Assembly: GCF_009650605.1 (NCBI RefSeq)
Contig: NZ_WAJT01000002.1
Location: 682,001 to 746,000, forward strand
Origin: Labrenzia sp. CE80
Lineage (GTDB): Bacteria > Pseudomonadota > Alphaproteobacteria > Rhizobiales > Stappiaceae
Direction: 5' to 3'
DNA: 64,000 bases
Part shown: positions 1 through 8,338 of the stretch, one piece after another
Layout of the letters: each line of letters begins with the position of its first letter
Position numbering within the stretch: the first letter of the stretch is position 1
The notes under the pieces: model-generated
What the model saw: only the letters and a program-made list of their open reading frames with translations
The model's database searches: none
What the model was told of the DNA's origin: nothing
Program-made: the position numbers and the translations under genes

Positions 1-283
1 CCCGGCCATTTGGTTTGACGTTAAGTGCGTTTTCTGCAGCCAGTCGCTGGATTACCTCGCGAACCGGCATCGGGCTCACTCCAAGTTCCTGCGCAAGGCC
101 CCGAAGGGTAACGGCTTTTCCCGGAATGAAGCGGCCCGTCAGAAGCGCTGAGCGAACCGCGGTGTCGACTTGGGCGCGTGCGGTCCCTCTATTAGCCAGA
201 GTTGACCTGCCTTCTCCGTCCGGGCGAGGTGCCTCTACATTGCCGGCTGAGGTCTTGTTCAACTTTACAGATCTCCTTGGCAT
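1..283 (-). CDS. GntR-family transcriptional regulator (N-terminal part, runs off window)
   Basis: Translating the minus strand gives an open frame from an ATG at 283 to the window edge. The visible 94 residues carry a winged helix-turn-helix typical of GntR/FadR regulators, with the stretch LTGRFIPGKAVTLRGLAQEL followed by GVSPMPVREVIQRLAAENAL. The effector domain is outside the window, so the subfamily (FCD expected) cannot be confirmed. It is transcribed away from the polyamine operon that starts at 455 and probably controls it and itself. No clear ribosome binding site precedes the ATG, so the exact start is uncertain. Confidence 0.8.
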   Translation of the reverse strand, partial: MPRRSVKLNKTSAGNVEAPRPDGEGRSTLANRGTARAQVDTAVRSALLTGRFIPGKAVTLRGLAQELGVSPMPVREVIQRLAAENALNVKPNGR

Positions 284-454
284 TCCGAAATTGGCGAATT
301 TGTCGGCGACGCTGCCTGTTTCTCGATCTTGACACGCTATTGGGAACGTGATCACATTTTGTCGGCTAGCGCAATGTATCGGCCGTCATTTTCATGTGCC
401 GTCGTCAGTGTTGCTGTCTGGCCGTGAGACAAGAGTAAGGAACCGAGTGCCTAA
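284..454. promoter_or_regulatory. Divergent promoter region between GntR gene and polyamine operon
   Basis: The gap between the two divergent genes must hold both promoters. On the plus strand there is a good -35 box, TTGACA at 329-334, but the hexamer 17 bases further on (TCACAT) is a poor -10. An AAGGA ribosome binding site lies about 15 bases before the ATG at 455. No clear inverted-repeat operator was recognised. Confidence 0.4.
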
Positions 455-1840
455 ATGGTGGATCTGCCACATCAGACGTTGGAACATCCTGCAGAACCTG
501 GATGGAAAAAGGACGTCGAAGCGTTCCTCACCGAACATCCAGACTTAGATACAGTTGAAGTGGTTCTTCCAGACACGAATGGTGTTTTGCGAGGCAAGTG
601 GCTGCCGGGCGGCGCGGTCGAAACGGTCTTCGCAGGTGGCGTGGCGCTGCCCTATTCGCTCTTCGGCCTAGATGTTTGGGGGCGCGAGGTCGAAAGCACT
701 GGCATGCACATTGAGACCGGGGATAAGGATGGCGTCTGCTGGCCGATCCCGGAGACGTTGAAGCTGGTGCCGTGGGCGGAGCGCAAGACGGCACAGGTCC
801 TCCTGTCGATGTATGACCGTGACGGCGTACCCTGCCTTGAAGACCCGCGGCATGTTCTCAAGCGCATGGTTGACAAGCTAGCCGCATATGGTGTCACCGC
901 GACCTGCGCCTTCGAGTTGGAGTTTTACCTGCTCGAAGAAAGCGATGGGGATTGGACTGAGCAACCCAAGCCGCTTTTCACCACCCACCGCGGGCCGGCA
1001 CGTCAGAACATGTATGCTCTTTCGGACCTCGAGGCCCTGCTGCCGGTTGTTGACGACTTGCGCCGCGCTGCTGAGATGCAGGGAATTCCGGCTGATGCGG
1101 CTGTGTCGGAAGCGGCGCCGGGACAATTCGAGCTCAACCTTCATCACCGCAAGGATCCTCTGCTGGCAGCTGATGATGCGGTGTTGCTTCGGCGCCTGGT
1201 GCAGGGCGTGGCGAGAAAGCACAATCTGAAGGCGTCTTTCATGGCCAAGCCCTTCGTGGAATGGCCGGGCAATGGCATGCACGTGCATGTGTCGATGGAA
1301 GATGAGAATGGCAATATTTTCGCATGCCCCGACGAGGGCGCCAAACGCCTTGGTCACGCGATAAGTGGCTTGCTGGATACAATGCCGGAGGCGCTGCTGC
1401 TTTTCACGTCGACCTTTAACGGCTTCCGGCGTATGCAGCCCGGGTCTTATGCCCCCACCTCGATCTGTTGGGGGTTCGACAATCGCTCTGTCGCTCTTCG
1501 GGTTCCGGCCAGCTCACCTCAAGCTGCGCGCATTGAACATCGGATCGCGGGTGCGGACGCCAATCCCTATTTCGTTCTGGTCGGAGTTCTGGCCGGCATG
1601 TTGCTCGGACTTCAAGACCGGAAAGATCCGCCGCCACCCGTCGTCGGCAATGCCTATGAGAAGAAGCACAAGCGTTTGACGCCTTGGATGGATGAGGCGA
1701 TTGATGCCTTCGAGGCATCCGATAGGATGAAGGAAGCGGTGGGGCCGGAGATGCACAAGGTTCTGACAGAGATCAAAAAGGAAGAGCTCAACGAATTCGG
1801 CCGGGAGATCTCAAGCTTGGAGCGACAAACGTATCTTTAA
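455..1840 (+). CDS. Glutamine synthetase family protein, probable gamma-glutamylpolyamine synthetase (PuuA-like)
   Basis: This 461-residue protein belongs to the type I glutamine synthetase fold family. It would ligate glutamate to an amine with ATP in the cytoplasm. Visible hallmarks are the N-terminal motif DTNGVLRGKWLP, the catalytic-core segments AFELEFYLLEE, PGQFELNL and GNGMHVHVSM, and a C-terminal RIEHRIAGADANPYFVLVGV. The length matches PuuA (about 470) and the N-terminus is unlike that of housekeeping GlnA. A putrescine-type ABC transporter follows directly, which makes gamma-glutamylputrescine synthesis the best guess. Other amines such as ethanolamine or isopropylamine are possible for this family. 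Confidence 0.85.
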   Translation: MVDLPHQTLEHPAEPGWKKDVEAFLTEHPDLDTVEVVLPDTNGVLRGKWLPGGAVETVFAGGVALPYSLFGLDVWGREVESTGMHIETGDKDGVCWPIPETLKLVPWAERKTAQVLLSMYDRDGVPCLEDPRHVLKRMVDKLAAYGVTATCAFELEFYLLEESDGDWTEQPKPLFTTHRGPARQNMYALSDLEALLPVVDDLRRAAEMQGIPADAAVSEAAPGQFELNLHHRKDPLLAADDAVLLRRLVQGVARKHNLKASFMAKPFVEWPGNGMHVHVSMEDENGNIFACPDEGAKRLGHAISGLLDTMPEALLLFTSTFNGFRRMQPGSYAPTSICWGFDNRSVALRVPASSPQAARIEHRIAGADANPYFVLVGVLAGMLLGLQDRKDPPPPVVGNAYEKKHKRLTPWMDEAIDAFEASDRMKEAVGPEMHKVLTEIKKEELNEFGREISSLERQTYL

Positions 1841-2005
1841 GAATGCCCCGCCTTGCGGGGACTAGCGGCCAGGGAGTGGTGCGCATGGAAGGCGCATGGA
1901 CCGTCTCTGGCTCAAACCAAATCGCGGCGTTGGAGCCGTGGACTGAACTCGTTGATAAGCCGATGAAACGGCACTGTAGTTCAATATTCTGGAGTGGAGT
2001 TTAGC

Positions 2006-3100
2006 ATGATGATCAAGGGTATTCTGACAGGGGTGGCTGCTTTCGGCCTGATGGCCGGTTCGGCGCTAGCCCAGGACCGCGTAGTCAACGTTTACAACTG
2101 GTCCGATTACATCGATGAATCGATCCTCGAGGAATTTACCAAGGAAACGGGCATCAAGGTCGTTTATGACGTCTTTGACAGCAACGAGATCCTTGAAACA
2201 AAGCTTCTGGCAGGCGGCACCGGCTACGATGTTGTCGTGCCAACTGGATCCTTCCTCTCCCGCCAGATCAAGGCCGGAGCCTTCTCGGAACTGGATAAAT
2301 CCAAGCTTTCCAACCTTTCCAACATGTGGAAAGAGATCGAGGCACGGGTCGAGAAGTATGACCCTGGCAATGCCCATTCGATCAACTACATGTGGGGCAC
2401 AACCGGCGTTGGCTATAATGTCGAGAAGGTGAAGGCCGCTCTAGGCGAAGATGCTCCTGTCGACAGCTGGGATCTTGTCTTTGACGAAGCGAACATCTCC
2501 AAGCTGAAAGACTGCGGCGTTTTTCTCCTCGACGCCCCGACCGAGATTATCCCAGCAGCCCTCAACTATCTTGGCCTAGACCCTGACAGCAAGGACCGCG
2601 GCGACCTCGAAAAGGCCGGGGAGTTGCTCACCAAGATCCGCCCATACGTGCAAAAATTCCACTCTTCCGAGTACATTAATGCGCTGGCCAACGGCGACAT
2701 TTGCATGGCAGTTGGGTGGTCAGGTGACGTTCTTCAGGCCCGCGACCGCGCCGCTGAAGCAGACAACGGCGTCACCGTTGAGTACGCTATTCCCAAGGAA
2801 GGTGCGTTGATGTGGTTTGATCAGATGGCCATCCCAGCCGACGCACCGCACAAGGCCGAAGCTCATGAGTTCTTGAACTATATCATGCGCCCGGAGGTCA
2901 TGGCGAAAGCTTCTAACTACGTCTACTACGCCAATGGTAACAAGGCATCCCAGGAGCTTCTCAATGACGATGTGATCGGCGATCCGGCGATCTATCCGAC
3001 AGAGGAGGCAGTCAAGAACCTCTATACGGTCACGGCATACGATCCGAAGATCAACCGTGTCGTTACCCGCATCTGGACCGCAGTGAAAAGCGGCCAGTAA
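2006..3100 (+). CDS. potF: Polyamine ABC transporter periplasmic substrate-binding protein (PotF/PotD family)
   Basis: This periplasmic binding protein of about 364 residues captures putrescine or spermidine and delivers it to PotHI. The N-terminus is a clear signal peptide (two Met, Lys, a hydrophobic core ending GSALAQD). The mature start VVNVYNWSDYID is the classic PotF/PotD opening, where the Tyr-Asn-Trp-Ser-Asp segment lines the polyamine site. WSGDVLQARD and DQMAIPADAPHKAEAHEFLN are further family motifs. A GTG twelve bases upstream keeps the frame open, but GGAGTGGAG sits six bases before the ATG at 2006. First transporter gene of the operon. Confidence 0.9.
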   Translation: MMIKGILTGVAAFGLMAGSALAQDRVVNVYNWSDYIDESILEEFTKETGIKVVYDVFDSNEILETKLLAGGTGYDVVVPTGSFLSRQIKAGAFSELDKSKLSNLSNMWKEIEARVEKYDPGNAHSINYMWGTTGVGYNVEKVKAALGEDAPVDSWDLVFDEANISKLKDCGVFLLDAPTEIIPAALNYLGLDPDSKDRGDLEKAGELLTKIRPYVQKFHSSEYINALANGDICMAVGWSGDVLQARDRAAEADNGVTVEYAIPKEGALMWFDQMAIPADAPHKAEAHEFLNYIMRPEVMAKASNYVYYANGNKASQELLNDDVIGDPAIYPTEEAVKNLYTVTAYDPKINRVVTRIWTAVKSGQ

Positions 3101-3122
3101 GCGGCGCCTGAGTATGTAAAAT

Positions 3123-3151
3123 TGCCGGACCCGTTCGACATGGGTCCGGCA
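3123..3151 (+). terminator. Stem-loop between potF and potG (attenuator or mRNA-stabilising hairpin)
   Basis: A perfect 10-base stem (tgccggaccc / gggtccggca) with a 9-base loop follows the potF stop codon. There is no downstream T-run, so it is more likely to protect the potF message from 3' decay or cause partial termination than to end transcription fully. It would let the binding protein be made in excess of the membrane subunits. Confidence 0.55.
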
Positions 3152-3194
3152 CGTCTCAGGCTCCGGGGGAGCCGTCAGTTGGGGAACTGGAACC

Positions 3195-4352
3195 TTGGCC
3201 AAGAAAACGCTCGGGCCGGTGCGGCGCGAATTCACGCCGTGGGAAGATACGGCTGCGGAACCATTTATCGAGTTCCGAAATGTTACCAAACGCTTCGGTG
3301 ATTTTGTTGCCGTCGACAACCTCAGTCTGAAGATCTACGAACGTGAATTTTTTGCGCTACTCGGCGGATCCGGCTGCGGTAAGACGACGATGATGCGCAT
3401 GCTGGCCGGTTTTGAAACGCCAACCTCGGGGCAGATCTTCCTCGACGGGCAGGATCTCGCCGGCATTCCGGCATTTCAGCGACCGTCTAACATGATGTTC
3501 CAGTCTTATGCCTTGTTCCCGCACATGAGCGTGGAAAAGAACATTGCCTTCGGCTTGAAGCAGGACAAATTACCGAAATCGGAAATTGATGATCGGGTAG
3601 CGGAGATGCTCCGCCTGACCAAGCTCGAACAATTCGCCAAGCGCAAACCTCACCAGCTTTCTGGTGGTCAGAGACAGCGGGTTGCGCTGGCTCGCTCACT
3701 TGCGAAACGTCCCAAGGTCCTTCTTCTGGACGAGCCGCTCGGCGCGCTTGACCGGAAACTGCGTGAAGAGACCCAATTTGAGCTGATGGCCTTGCAGGAG
3801 GATCTCAAGATGACCTTCCTGATTGTCACACATGACCAGGAAGAGGCCATGACGGTGGCAGATCGCATCGCGGTCATGGACCAGGGGCAGCTGGTTCAGG
3901 TGGCAACACCAGCGGAGATCTATGAAACGCCAAACTGCAAGTTTGTCGCCAACTTCATCGGAGATGTGAACCTTATTGAGACCAAGGTTGTCGAGACGTC
4001 GCCTAGTCATACGCGACTGGAAGCCGTGATGGGCGGTTTTATGGTGGAGACGGATCAAACAACTTCGGCTCGAACGGGTGACACCGTCTGGTATGCAATT
4101 CGGCCTGAAAAGGTGCGTGTCGCAAAGGGTAAGGCTGAACCGGGTAGCGTAAACGCCGTAAACGGCCCAGTCTGGGATATCGCATACTTGGGAGACGTTT
4201 CAATCATTCACGTCAAGATCGGGGACGGCGATTTCGAGACGCTCAAGTCAACCTTCGCCAATGTGACGCGTGTCGTGGAGGACCCGATCACCTGGCATGA
4301 CGATGTTGTCCTGACCTTCGACCGGAATGCCGGCGTGATCCTGGATCGATAG
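3195..4352 (+). CDS. potG: Polyamine ABC transporter ATP-binding protein (PotG/PotA family)
   Basis: This 385-residue cytoplasmic ATPase powers polyamine import. It has Walker A GGSGCGKTT at residues 57-65 (Gly-Gly instead of the commoner Gly-Pro), the Q-loop MFQSYALFPHM, the signature LSGGQRQRVALARSL, Walker B VLLLDEP with D-loop GALD, and the H-loop VTHDQEEA. A C-terminal TOBE-type domain follows (YAIRPEKVR, WDIAYLGDVSI). The start is a TTG preceded by GGGGAACTGGA. The N-terminal extension before FIEFRNVTKRFGDF is usual in rhizobial PotG, which supports this start. potH follows within ten bases. Confidence 0.88.
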   Translation: MAKKTLGPVRREFTPWEDTAAEPFIEFRNVTKRFGDFVAVDNLSLKIYEREFFALLGGSGCGKTTMMRMLAGFETPTSGQIFLDGQDLAGIPAFQRPSNMMFQSYALFPHMSVEKNIAFGLKQDKLPKSEIDDRVAEMLRLTKLEQFAKRKPHQLSGGQRQRVALARSLAKRPKVLLLDEPLGALDRKLREETQFELMALQEDLKMTFLIVTHDQEEAMTVADRIAVMDQGQLVQVATPAEIYETPNCKFVANFIGDVNLIETKVVETSPSHTRLEAVMGGFMVETDQTTSARTGDTVWYAIRPEKVRVAKGKAEPGSVNAVNGPVWDIAYLGDVSIIHVKIGDGDFETLKSTFANVTRVVEDPITWHDDVVLTFDRNAGVILDR

Positions 4353-4361
4353 GAAGTGCGG

Positions 4362-5288
4362 ATGAGCCAGCTTAAGTCACCGGCACCGAAACGTTCCCTT
4401 GGAAGCAGGGCCCTGATTGCTGTTCCATTTCTGTGGCTGGCAATCTTCTTTCTCGCACCGTTTTTTATCGTCTTCAAGATTTCGCTGTCTGAGGTGACAG
4501 TTGCGATACCGCCTTACCTGCCGACGTTTGATTTGGCGCAGGGGTGGGCCCGCTTTGTCGAGGCGCTCTCCGGGTTCTCTTTCGAGAACTACCTCTGGCT
4601 GGCCGAGGACGACCTATACTGGAAATCCTATCTTTCCAGTGCGCAGATCGCCCTAGTTTCGACGTTCATAACATTGGTGGTTGGCTATCCCATTGCCTAT
4701 GGGATGGCACGCAGTCCAAAGGAATGGCGTCCGACGTTGTTGATGCTTGTCATCCTGCCGTTCTGGACCAGTTTTCTTATTCGGGTTTACGCGTGGATCG
4801 GTATCCTCAAGAACGAAGGTCTTTTGAACCAGATGCTTCTCGCGCTGGGCGTGATCAATGAGCCTCTTGTGATCATGAATACCAATCTCGCTGTCTATAT
4901 CGGCATCGTGTATTCCTATCTGCCGTTCCTGGTCCTGCCGCTCTATGCCAGCCTCGAAAAGCTGGACATGAGCCTTTTGGAAGCTGCTGAAGATCTGGGT
5001 TGCCCGCCATGGAAGGCCTTTTGGAAGATTACGCTGCCGCTCTCCATCCCCGGCGTCGTCGCGGGGTGTTTTCTTGTCTTCATTCCCGCCGTCGGCGAAT
5101 TCGTCATTCCGGATCTATTGGGCGGTTCCAACACGTTGATGATCGGCAAGACGCTTTGGGTCGAGTTCTTTTCGAACCGTGATTGGCCGGTGTCCTCGGC
5201 GGTGGCTGTGATCCTGCTTCTTATTTTGGTTATCCCGATTGTCCTGTTTCAAAACCACCAGCAGAAATTGGCGGAGATGCAGTCATGA
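4362..5288 (+). CDS. potH: Polyamine ABC transporter permease (PotH/PotB family)
   Basis: Inner-membrane permease of 308 residues with six predicted hydrophobic segments. The cytoplasmic EAA loop reads EAAEDLGCPPWKAFWKITLPLSIPG, split by the conserved Gly that contacts the ATPase. Other family motifs are PFWTSFLIRVYAWIGIL and FIPAVGEFVIPDLLGG. A GTG at 4356 is also in frame, but AGGAAG lies six bases before the ATG at 4362, which is preferred. It pairs with PotI, whose start codon overlaps this stop codon. Confidence 0.88.
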   Translation: MSQLKSPAPKRSLGSRALIAVPFLWLAIFFLAPFFIVFKISLSEVTVAIPPYLPTFDLAQGWARFVEALSGFSFENYLWLAEDDLYWKSYLSSAQIALVSTFITLVVGYPIAYGMARSPKEWRPTLLMLVILPFWTSFLIRVYAWIGILKNEGLLNQMLLALGVINEPLVIMNTNLAVYIGIVYSYLPFLVLPLYASLEKLDMSLLEAAEDLGCPPWKAFWKITLPLSIPGVVAGCFLVFIPAVGEFVIPDLLGGSNTLMIGKTLWVEFFSNRDWPVSSAVAVILLLILVIPIVLFQNHQQKLAEMQS

Positions 5289-6106
5289 GGTCAGGCCCAA
5301 CCTGGTTCAACGTTACGTCGCTGGTGCTTGGCTTCACGTTTCTCTACTTGCCGATCGTGATCCTCATCATCTTCTCTTTCAACGAGTCCCGGCTGGTCAC
5401 TGTATGGGGTGGCTTTTCGACGAAGTGGTACGTCGAGCTGTTCAAGAACAAACAGCTTCTTGACGCTGCCTGGGTCACCTTGAAGGTCGCTTTTCTTTCC
5501 GCAAGCATTGCAACGGTTTTGGGAACGATGGCGGCGCTGGTTCTGGTCCGCTCGGGTCGCTTCGCCGGCCGGTCTTTGTTTTCCGGCATGATCTTCGCCC
5601 CTTTGGTGATGCCTGAAGTCATCCTTGGGCTGTCATTGCTGCTGCTTTTTGTGGCTATGGATCAGGCCAGAGGTTTTTGGACAATCATGATCGCGCACAC
5701 GACATTCGCGATGTGCTACGTGGCGGTTGTTGTCCAGTCGCGCCTGGTCGGTTTTGACAAGAGCATTGAAGAGGCCGCAGAGGACCTTGGCTGTCCGCCT
5801 GTCCGCAGCTTCTTCCTGATCACATTACCGATTATCTTTCCAGGCGTCCTTGCCGGCTGGATGCTGGCTTTCACTCTGTCTCTGGACGACCTGGTCATCG
5901 CCAGCTTCACAACAGGCCCTGGCGCGACCACCTTGCCAATGAAGATCTACTCGCAGGTTCGCCTGGGAGTGACCCCCGAGATCAATGCGGTTTGTACCAT
6001 ATTGGTGGTGTTGGTGACCTTCGGCGTCATTGCGGCATCACTTGCAAGCAAACGGCAGGAGCTGCAGCGCGCACATGATGAGCGAGCCGCCTTCGGCGCC
6101 AACTAG
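5285..6106 (+). CDS. potI: Polyamine ABC transporter permease (PotI/PotC family)
   Basis: Second inner-membrane permease of 273 residues. The ATG overlaps the potH stop in an ATGA arrangement, so translation is probably coupled; the frame stays open upstream, but a start there would overlap potH by 100 bases. Family motifs are FTFLYLPIVILIIFSFNESR at the first membrane segment, the EAA loop EEAAEDLGCPPVRSFFLITL, and FTLSLDDLVIASFTTGPG near the end, a sequence shared by PotC and PotI. It closes the operon. Confidence 0.9.
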   Translation: MRSGPTWFNVTSLVLGFTFLYLPIVILIIFSFNESRLVTVWGGFSTKWYVELFKNKQLLDAAWVTLKVAFLSASIATVLGTMAALVLVRSGRFAGRSLFSGMIFAPLVMPEVILGLSLLLLFVAMDQARGFWTIMIAHTTFAMCYVAVVVQSRLVGFDKSIEEAAEDLGCPPVRSFFLITLPIIFPGVLAGWMLAFTLSLDDLVIASFTTGPGATTLPMKIYSQVRLGVTPEINAVCTILVVLVTFGVIAASLASKRQELQRAHDERAAFGAN

Positions 6107-6141
6107 CTTTCAGTCCAGTAAACTTGCGGTGTGAGCTTTTT

Positions 6142-6396
6142 CTAGGCTCTGGGCGGTCTGAAGAGGTAAATGACGATCCATACCGGCACGACGATCAGCG
6201 AACCCAATATGATGTTCGGGATCGCCCAGGCGACGCCGGTCTGAATATGCTGCCAAAGGCTTTCGGGTGTCAGACCTATCTTGCTGAGCAGATCAGCAGC
6301 GGTGATATCAATTGCGGAGAGCACAACGCCGACGATCAACGAGGTCACCGCGATCTTGAAGATGGTCGACAAAAATTGATACACCGGCTCTTTCAC
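6142..6396 (-). CDS. Small membrane protein, DUF6460-like
   Basis: This 84-residue protein has two hydrophobic helices (IFKIAVTSLIVGVVLSAI and AIPNIILGSLIVVPVWIVIY) linked by an amphipathic stretch with LTPESLWQHI, and ends RPPRA. The pattern fits DUF6460 proteins of Hyphomicrobiales, whose function is unknown. The start is a GTG with GGAG almost touching it, so the true start may differ. It is convergent with potI; only 35 bases separate the two stop codons. Confidence 0.65.
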   Translation of the reverse strand: MKEPVYQFLSTIFKIAVTSLIVGVVLSAIDITAADLLSKIGLTPESLWQHIQTGVAWAIPNIILGSLIVVPVWIVIYLFRPPRA

Positions 6397-6665
6397 TCCG
6401 CGCCATGACCAGGAACACTCCCAAAGCCTTGGTGATCATACGTAAATACTGATCTTAGTAAAATACATACCATAATGCCGTCGGCTCGAAACATTGCTTC
6501 AACGGATCTGGTTGCAAGAGCATGAAAATTCGAGATCAGGGTAAATGACGGTGCCTGTTCACCCTCTAGGGCAGCGCTTGTACGGCGTAATTCGGCCTTG
6601 ACGGATATGACGCACTGCGGGCAAGTTGCCCGCAACCGGCTAGGTAGATCTTCTGGGAGAGAATA
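6397..6665 (+). promoter_or_regulatory. Upstream region of scoAB with a 9-bp palindrome
   Basis: This 269-base gap separates the divergent DUF6460 and scoA genes. It contains a perfect inverted repeat at 6616-6634, tgcgggcaa and ttgcccgca around a single central base. A one-base loop cannot form an RNA hairpin, so a protein operator is more likely. It lies about 30 bases before the scoA ATG, where a repressor would block transcription. No confident -35/-10 pair was identified. Confidence 0.45.
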
Positions 6666-7361
6666 ATGAACAAGATATATCCGGACGCGGCGGCTGCGCT
6701 CGACGGTCTGGTGTTTGACGGGATGACCATAATGGCAGGCGGCTTTGGCCTCTGCGGCATCCCTGAGAACCTGATTACGTCTTTGCGGGACGCGGGCACC
6801 AAGGACATCACCGCGATTTCCAACAATGCCGGTATCGATGATTTCGGTCTGGGCCTGCTGCTGCAGACGCGTCAGATCAAGAAGATGGTTTCATCCTATG
6901 TCGGTGAAAACGCAACCTTCGAAAAGCAGTACCTGAACGGTGAGCTGGAGCTGGAGTTTAATCCTCAGGGCACCTTGGCCGAGCGTATCCGCGCGGGCGG
7001 GGCGGGCATTCCTGGTTTCTACACCAAAACTGGTGTTGGAACGCTGATTGCGGAAGGCAAGGAACACAAGGATTTCAACGGGGAGACCTATATCCTTGAG
7101 ACGGGTCTGATTGCCGACCTGTCTCTGGTAAAGGCTTGGAAGGCGGACAAGGAAGGCAACCTTATCTACCGCAAGACGGCGCGTAACTTTAACCCGATGA
7201 TGGCGACAGCCGGCAAGGTGACGGTGGTTGAAGTCGAAGAGATTGTTGAGACCGGATCCTTCGACCCCGACCATATACATACGCCTGGCATTTTCGTTGA
7301 CCGCATTGTTGCGGGGACATTCGAAAAGCGCATCGAAAAGCGCACCACGCGCGACGCCTGA
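6666..7361 (+). CDS. scoA: 3-oxoacid CoA-transferase subunit A
   Basis: This 231-residue protein is the alpha subunit of a succinyl-CoA:3-ketoacid CoA-transferase, which activates acetoacetate with CoA from succinyl-CoA. The motif MAGGFGLCGIPENLI near residue 25 and the segment FNPQGTLAERIRAGGAGIPGFYT are diagnostic of subunit A. The length is typical for two-gene SCOT systems. GGGAGAGA stands just before the ATG. Subunit B follows after 20 bases. A polyhydroxybutyrate or ketone-body role fits the phasins further on, but other 3-oxoacids (beta-ketoadipate) cannot be excluded. Confidence 0.9.
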   Translation: MNKIYPDAAAALDGLVFDGMTIMAGGFGLCGIPENLITSLRDAGTKDITAISNNAGIDDFGLGLLLQTRQIKKMVSSYVGENATFEKQYLNGELELEFNPQGTLAERIRAGGAGIPGFYTKTGVGTLIAEGKEHKDFNGETYILETGLIADLSLVKAWKADKEGNLIYRKTARNFNPMMATAGKVTVVEVEEIVETGSFDPDHIHTPGIFVDRIVAGTFEKRIEKRTTRDA

Positions 7362-7381
7362 GGGAAGTGAGGAGCATCAAT

Positions 7382-8008
7382 ATGGCCTGGACACGTGATG
7401 ATATGGCCAAGCGGGCGGCGCAGGAGCTGCAGGACGGTTTTTACGTCAATCTGGGGATTGGCATCCCGACGCTTGTTTCGAACTACATTCCAGACGGCGT
7501 GCACGTAACGCTTCAGTCGGAAAATGGCATGCTTGGCATGGGCCCGTTCCCGACGGATGACGAGGTTGACGCTGATCTGATCAATGCCGGTAAGCAAACC
7601 ATCACCGAGTTGCCACAGACGAGTTTCTTCTCCTCTGCGGACAGCTTCGGCATGGTTCGCGGCGGTCACATTGACCTGTCGATCCTGGGGGCAATGGAAG
7701 TCTCTGAAAAGGGTGATCTTGCCAACTGGATGATCCCGGGCAAAATGGTCAAGGGCATGGGCGGTGCGATGGACCTCGTCGCGGGCGTAAAGCGCGTTGT
7801 CGTTCTGATGGATCATACTTCCAAGGCAGGCGACACGAAGCTGCTCAAGGAGTGCTCGCTGCCATTGACCGGCGTACACTGTGTTGATCGCATTATTACG
7901 AATTTGGGTGTCTTCGATGTCACTCCTCAAGGGCTGTCTGTTGTAGAACTTGCACCCGACGTGACATTGGATGAGGTCAAGGCCAAGACGGAGGCGCAGA
8001 TCGCCTGA
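7382..8008 (+). CDS. scoB: 3-oxoacid CoA-transferase subunit B
   Basis: Beta subunit of 208 residues, which carries the catalytic glutamate. It is seen as E47 in the motif SENGMLGMGP that defines the family. Other family motifs are YVNLGIGIPTLV and GGHIDLSILGAMEV. A GTG fifteen bases upstream is in frame, but GTGAGGAG lies at the right distance from the ATG used here. Translated with subunit A to form the active heterotetramer; a strong terminator follows. Confidence 0.9.
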   Translation: MAWTRDDMAKRAAQELQDGFYVNLGIGIPTLVSNYIPDGVHVTLQSENGMLGMGPFPTDDEVDADLINAGKQTITELPQTSFFSSADSFGMVRGGHIDLSILGAMEVSEKGDLANWMIPGKMVKGMGGAMDLVAGVKRVVVLMDHTSKAGDTKLLKECSLPLTGVHCVDRIITNLGVFDVTPQGLSVVELAPDVTLDEVKAKTEAQIA

Positions 8009-8037
8009 CAAACGCCGCCCGCTCTACGAATTTGACA

Positions 8038-8069
8038 GGCCCGGCCTCTTTCGAGGGCGGGCCGTTTTT
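8038..8069 (+). terminator. Rho-independent terminator after scoB
   Basis: An 11-base stem with one mismatch (ggcccggcctc / gagggcgggcc), a TTTC loop and a GTTTTTG tail end the scoAB transcript 30 bases after the scoB stop. Confidence 0.85.
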
Positions 8070-8338
8070 GTAAGTAGATGTAAAGTACGTGTCTCATTAC
8101 GATACAGATAGGTCCATGAGTGCCTTCTGCGACTCGCGGAATAGTTAACACGCCCTAAGCTTTTGTGAGCTCGTGCTGGTTTGCCGAAAGGCGTTTAACG
8201 CAACGGAATAAAGGCGGGATCATTAGCCGCGTAATTTCAGGCAAATGCTTTATGTCACTGCATAAATTTGATCCAGGGTGTAAATCAGGATTCAACACTA
8301 CCTAGGCATTATTACGAAGTAATGTCCTGGAGAGTGGC

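Noticed and set aside
15..332. Plus-strand open frame of 105 codons at the left edge
   Set aside because: The minus strand encodes a convincing GntR helix-turn-helix over the same bases; the plus frame has arbitrary composition and no family motif.
1846..1860. Short hairpin after the PuuA-like gene as terminator
   Set aside because: The stem is only five bases with no T-run and the potF gene follows in the same direction; at most a weak RNA structure.
7166..8011. Long open frame of about 280 codons opposite scoB
   Set aside because: Antisense to a strongly supported CoA-transferase gene; its frame is open because of the codon bias of scoB. No ribosome site and no motif.
8120..8338. CtrA-type TTAA-N7-TTAA box before the GGDEF-EAL gene
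   Set aside because: Only one full TTAA half with a degenerate second half was found at 8144; not enough to call.
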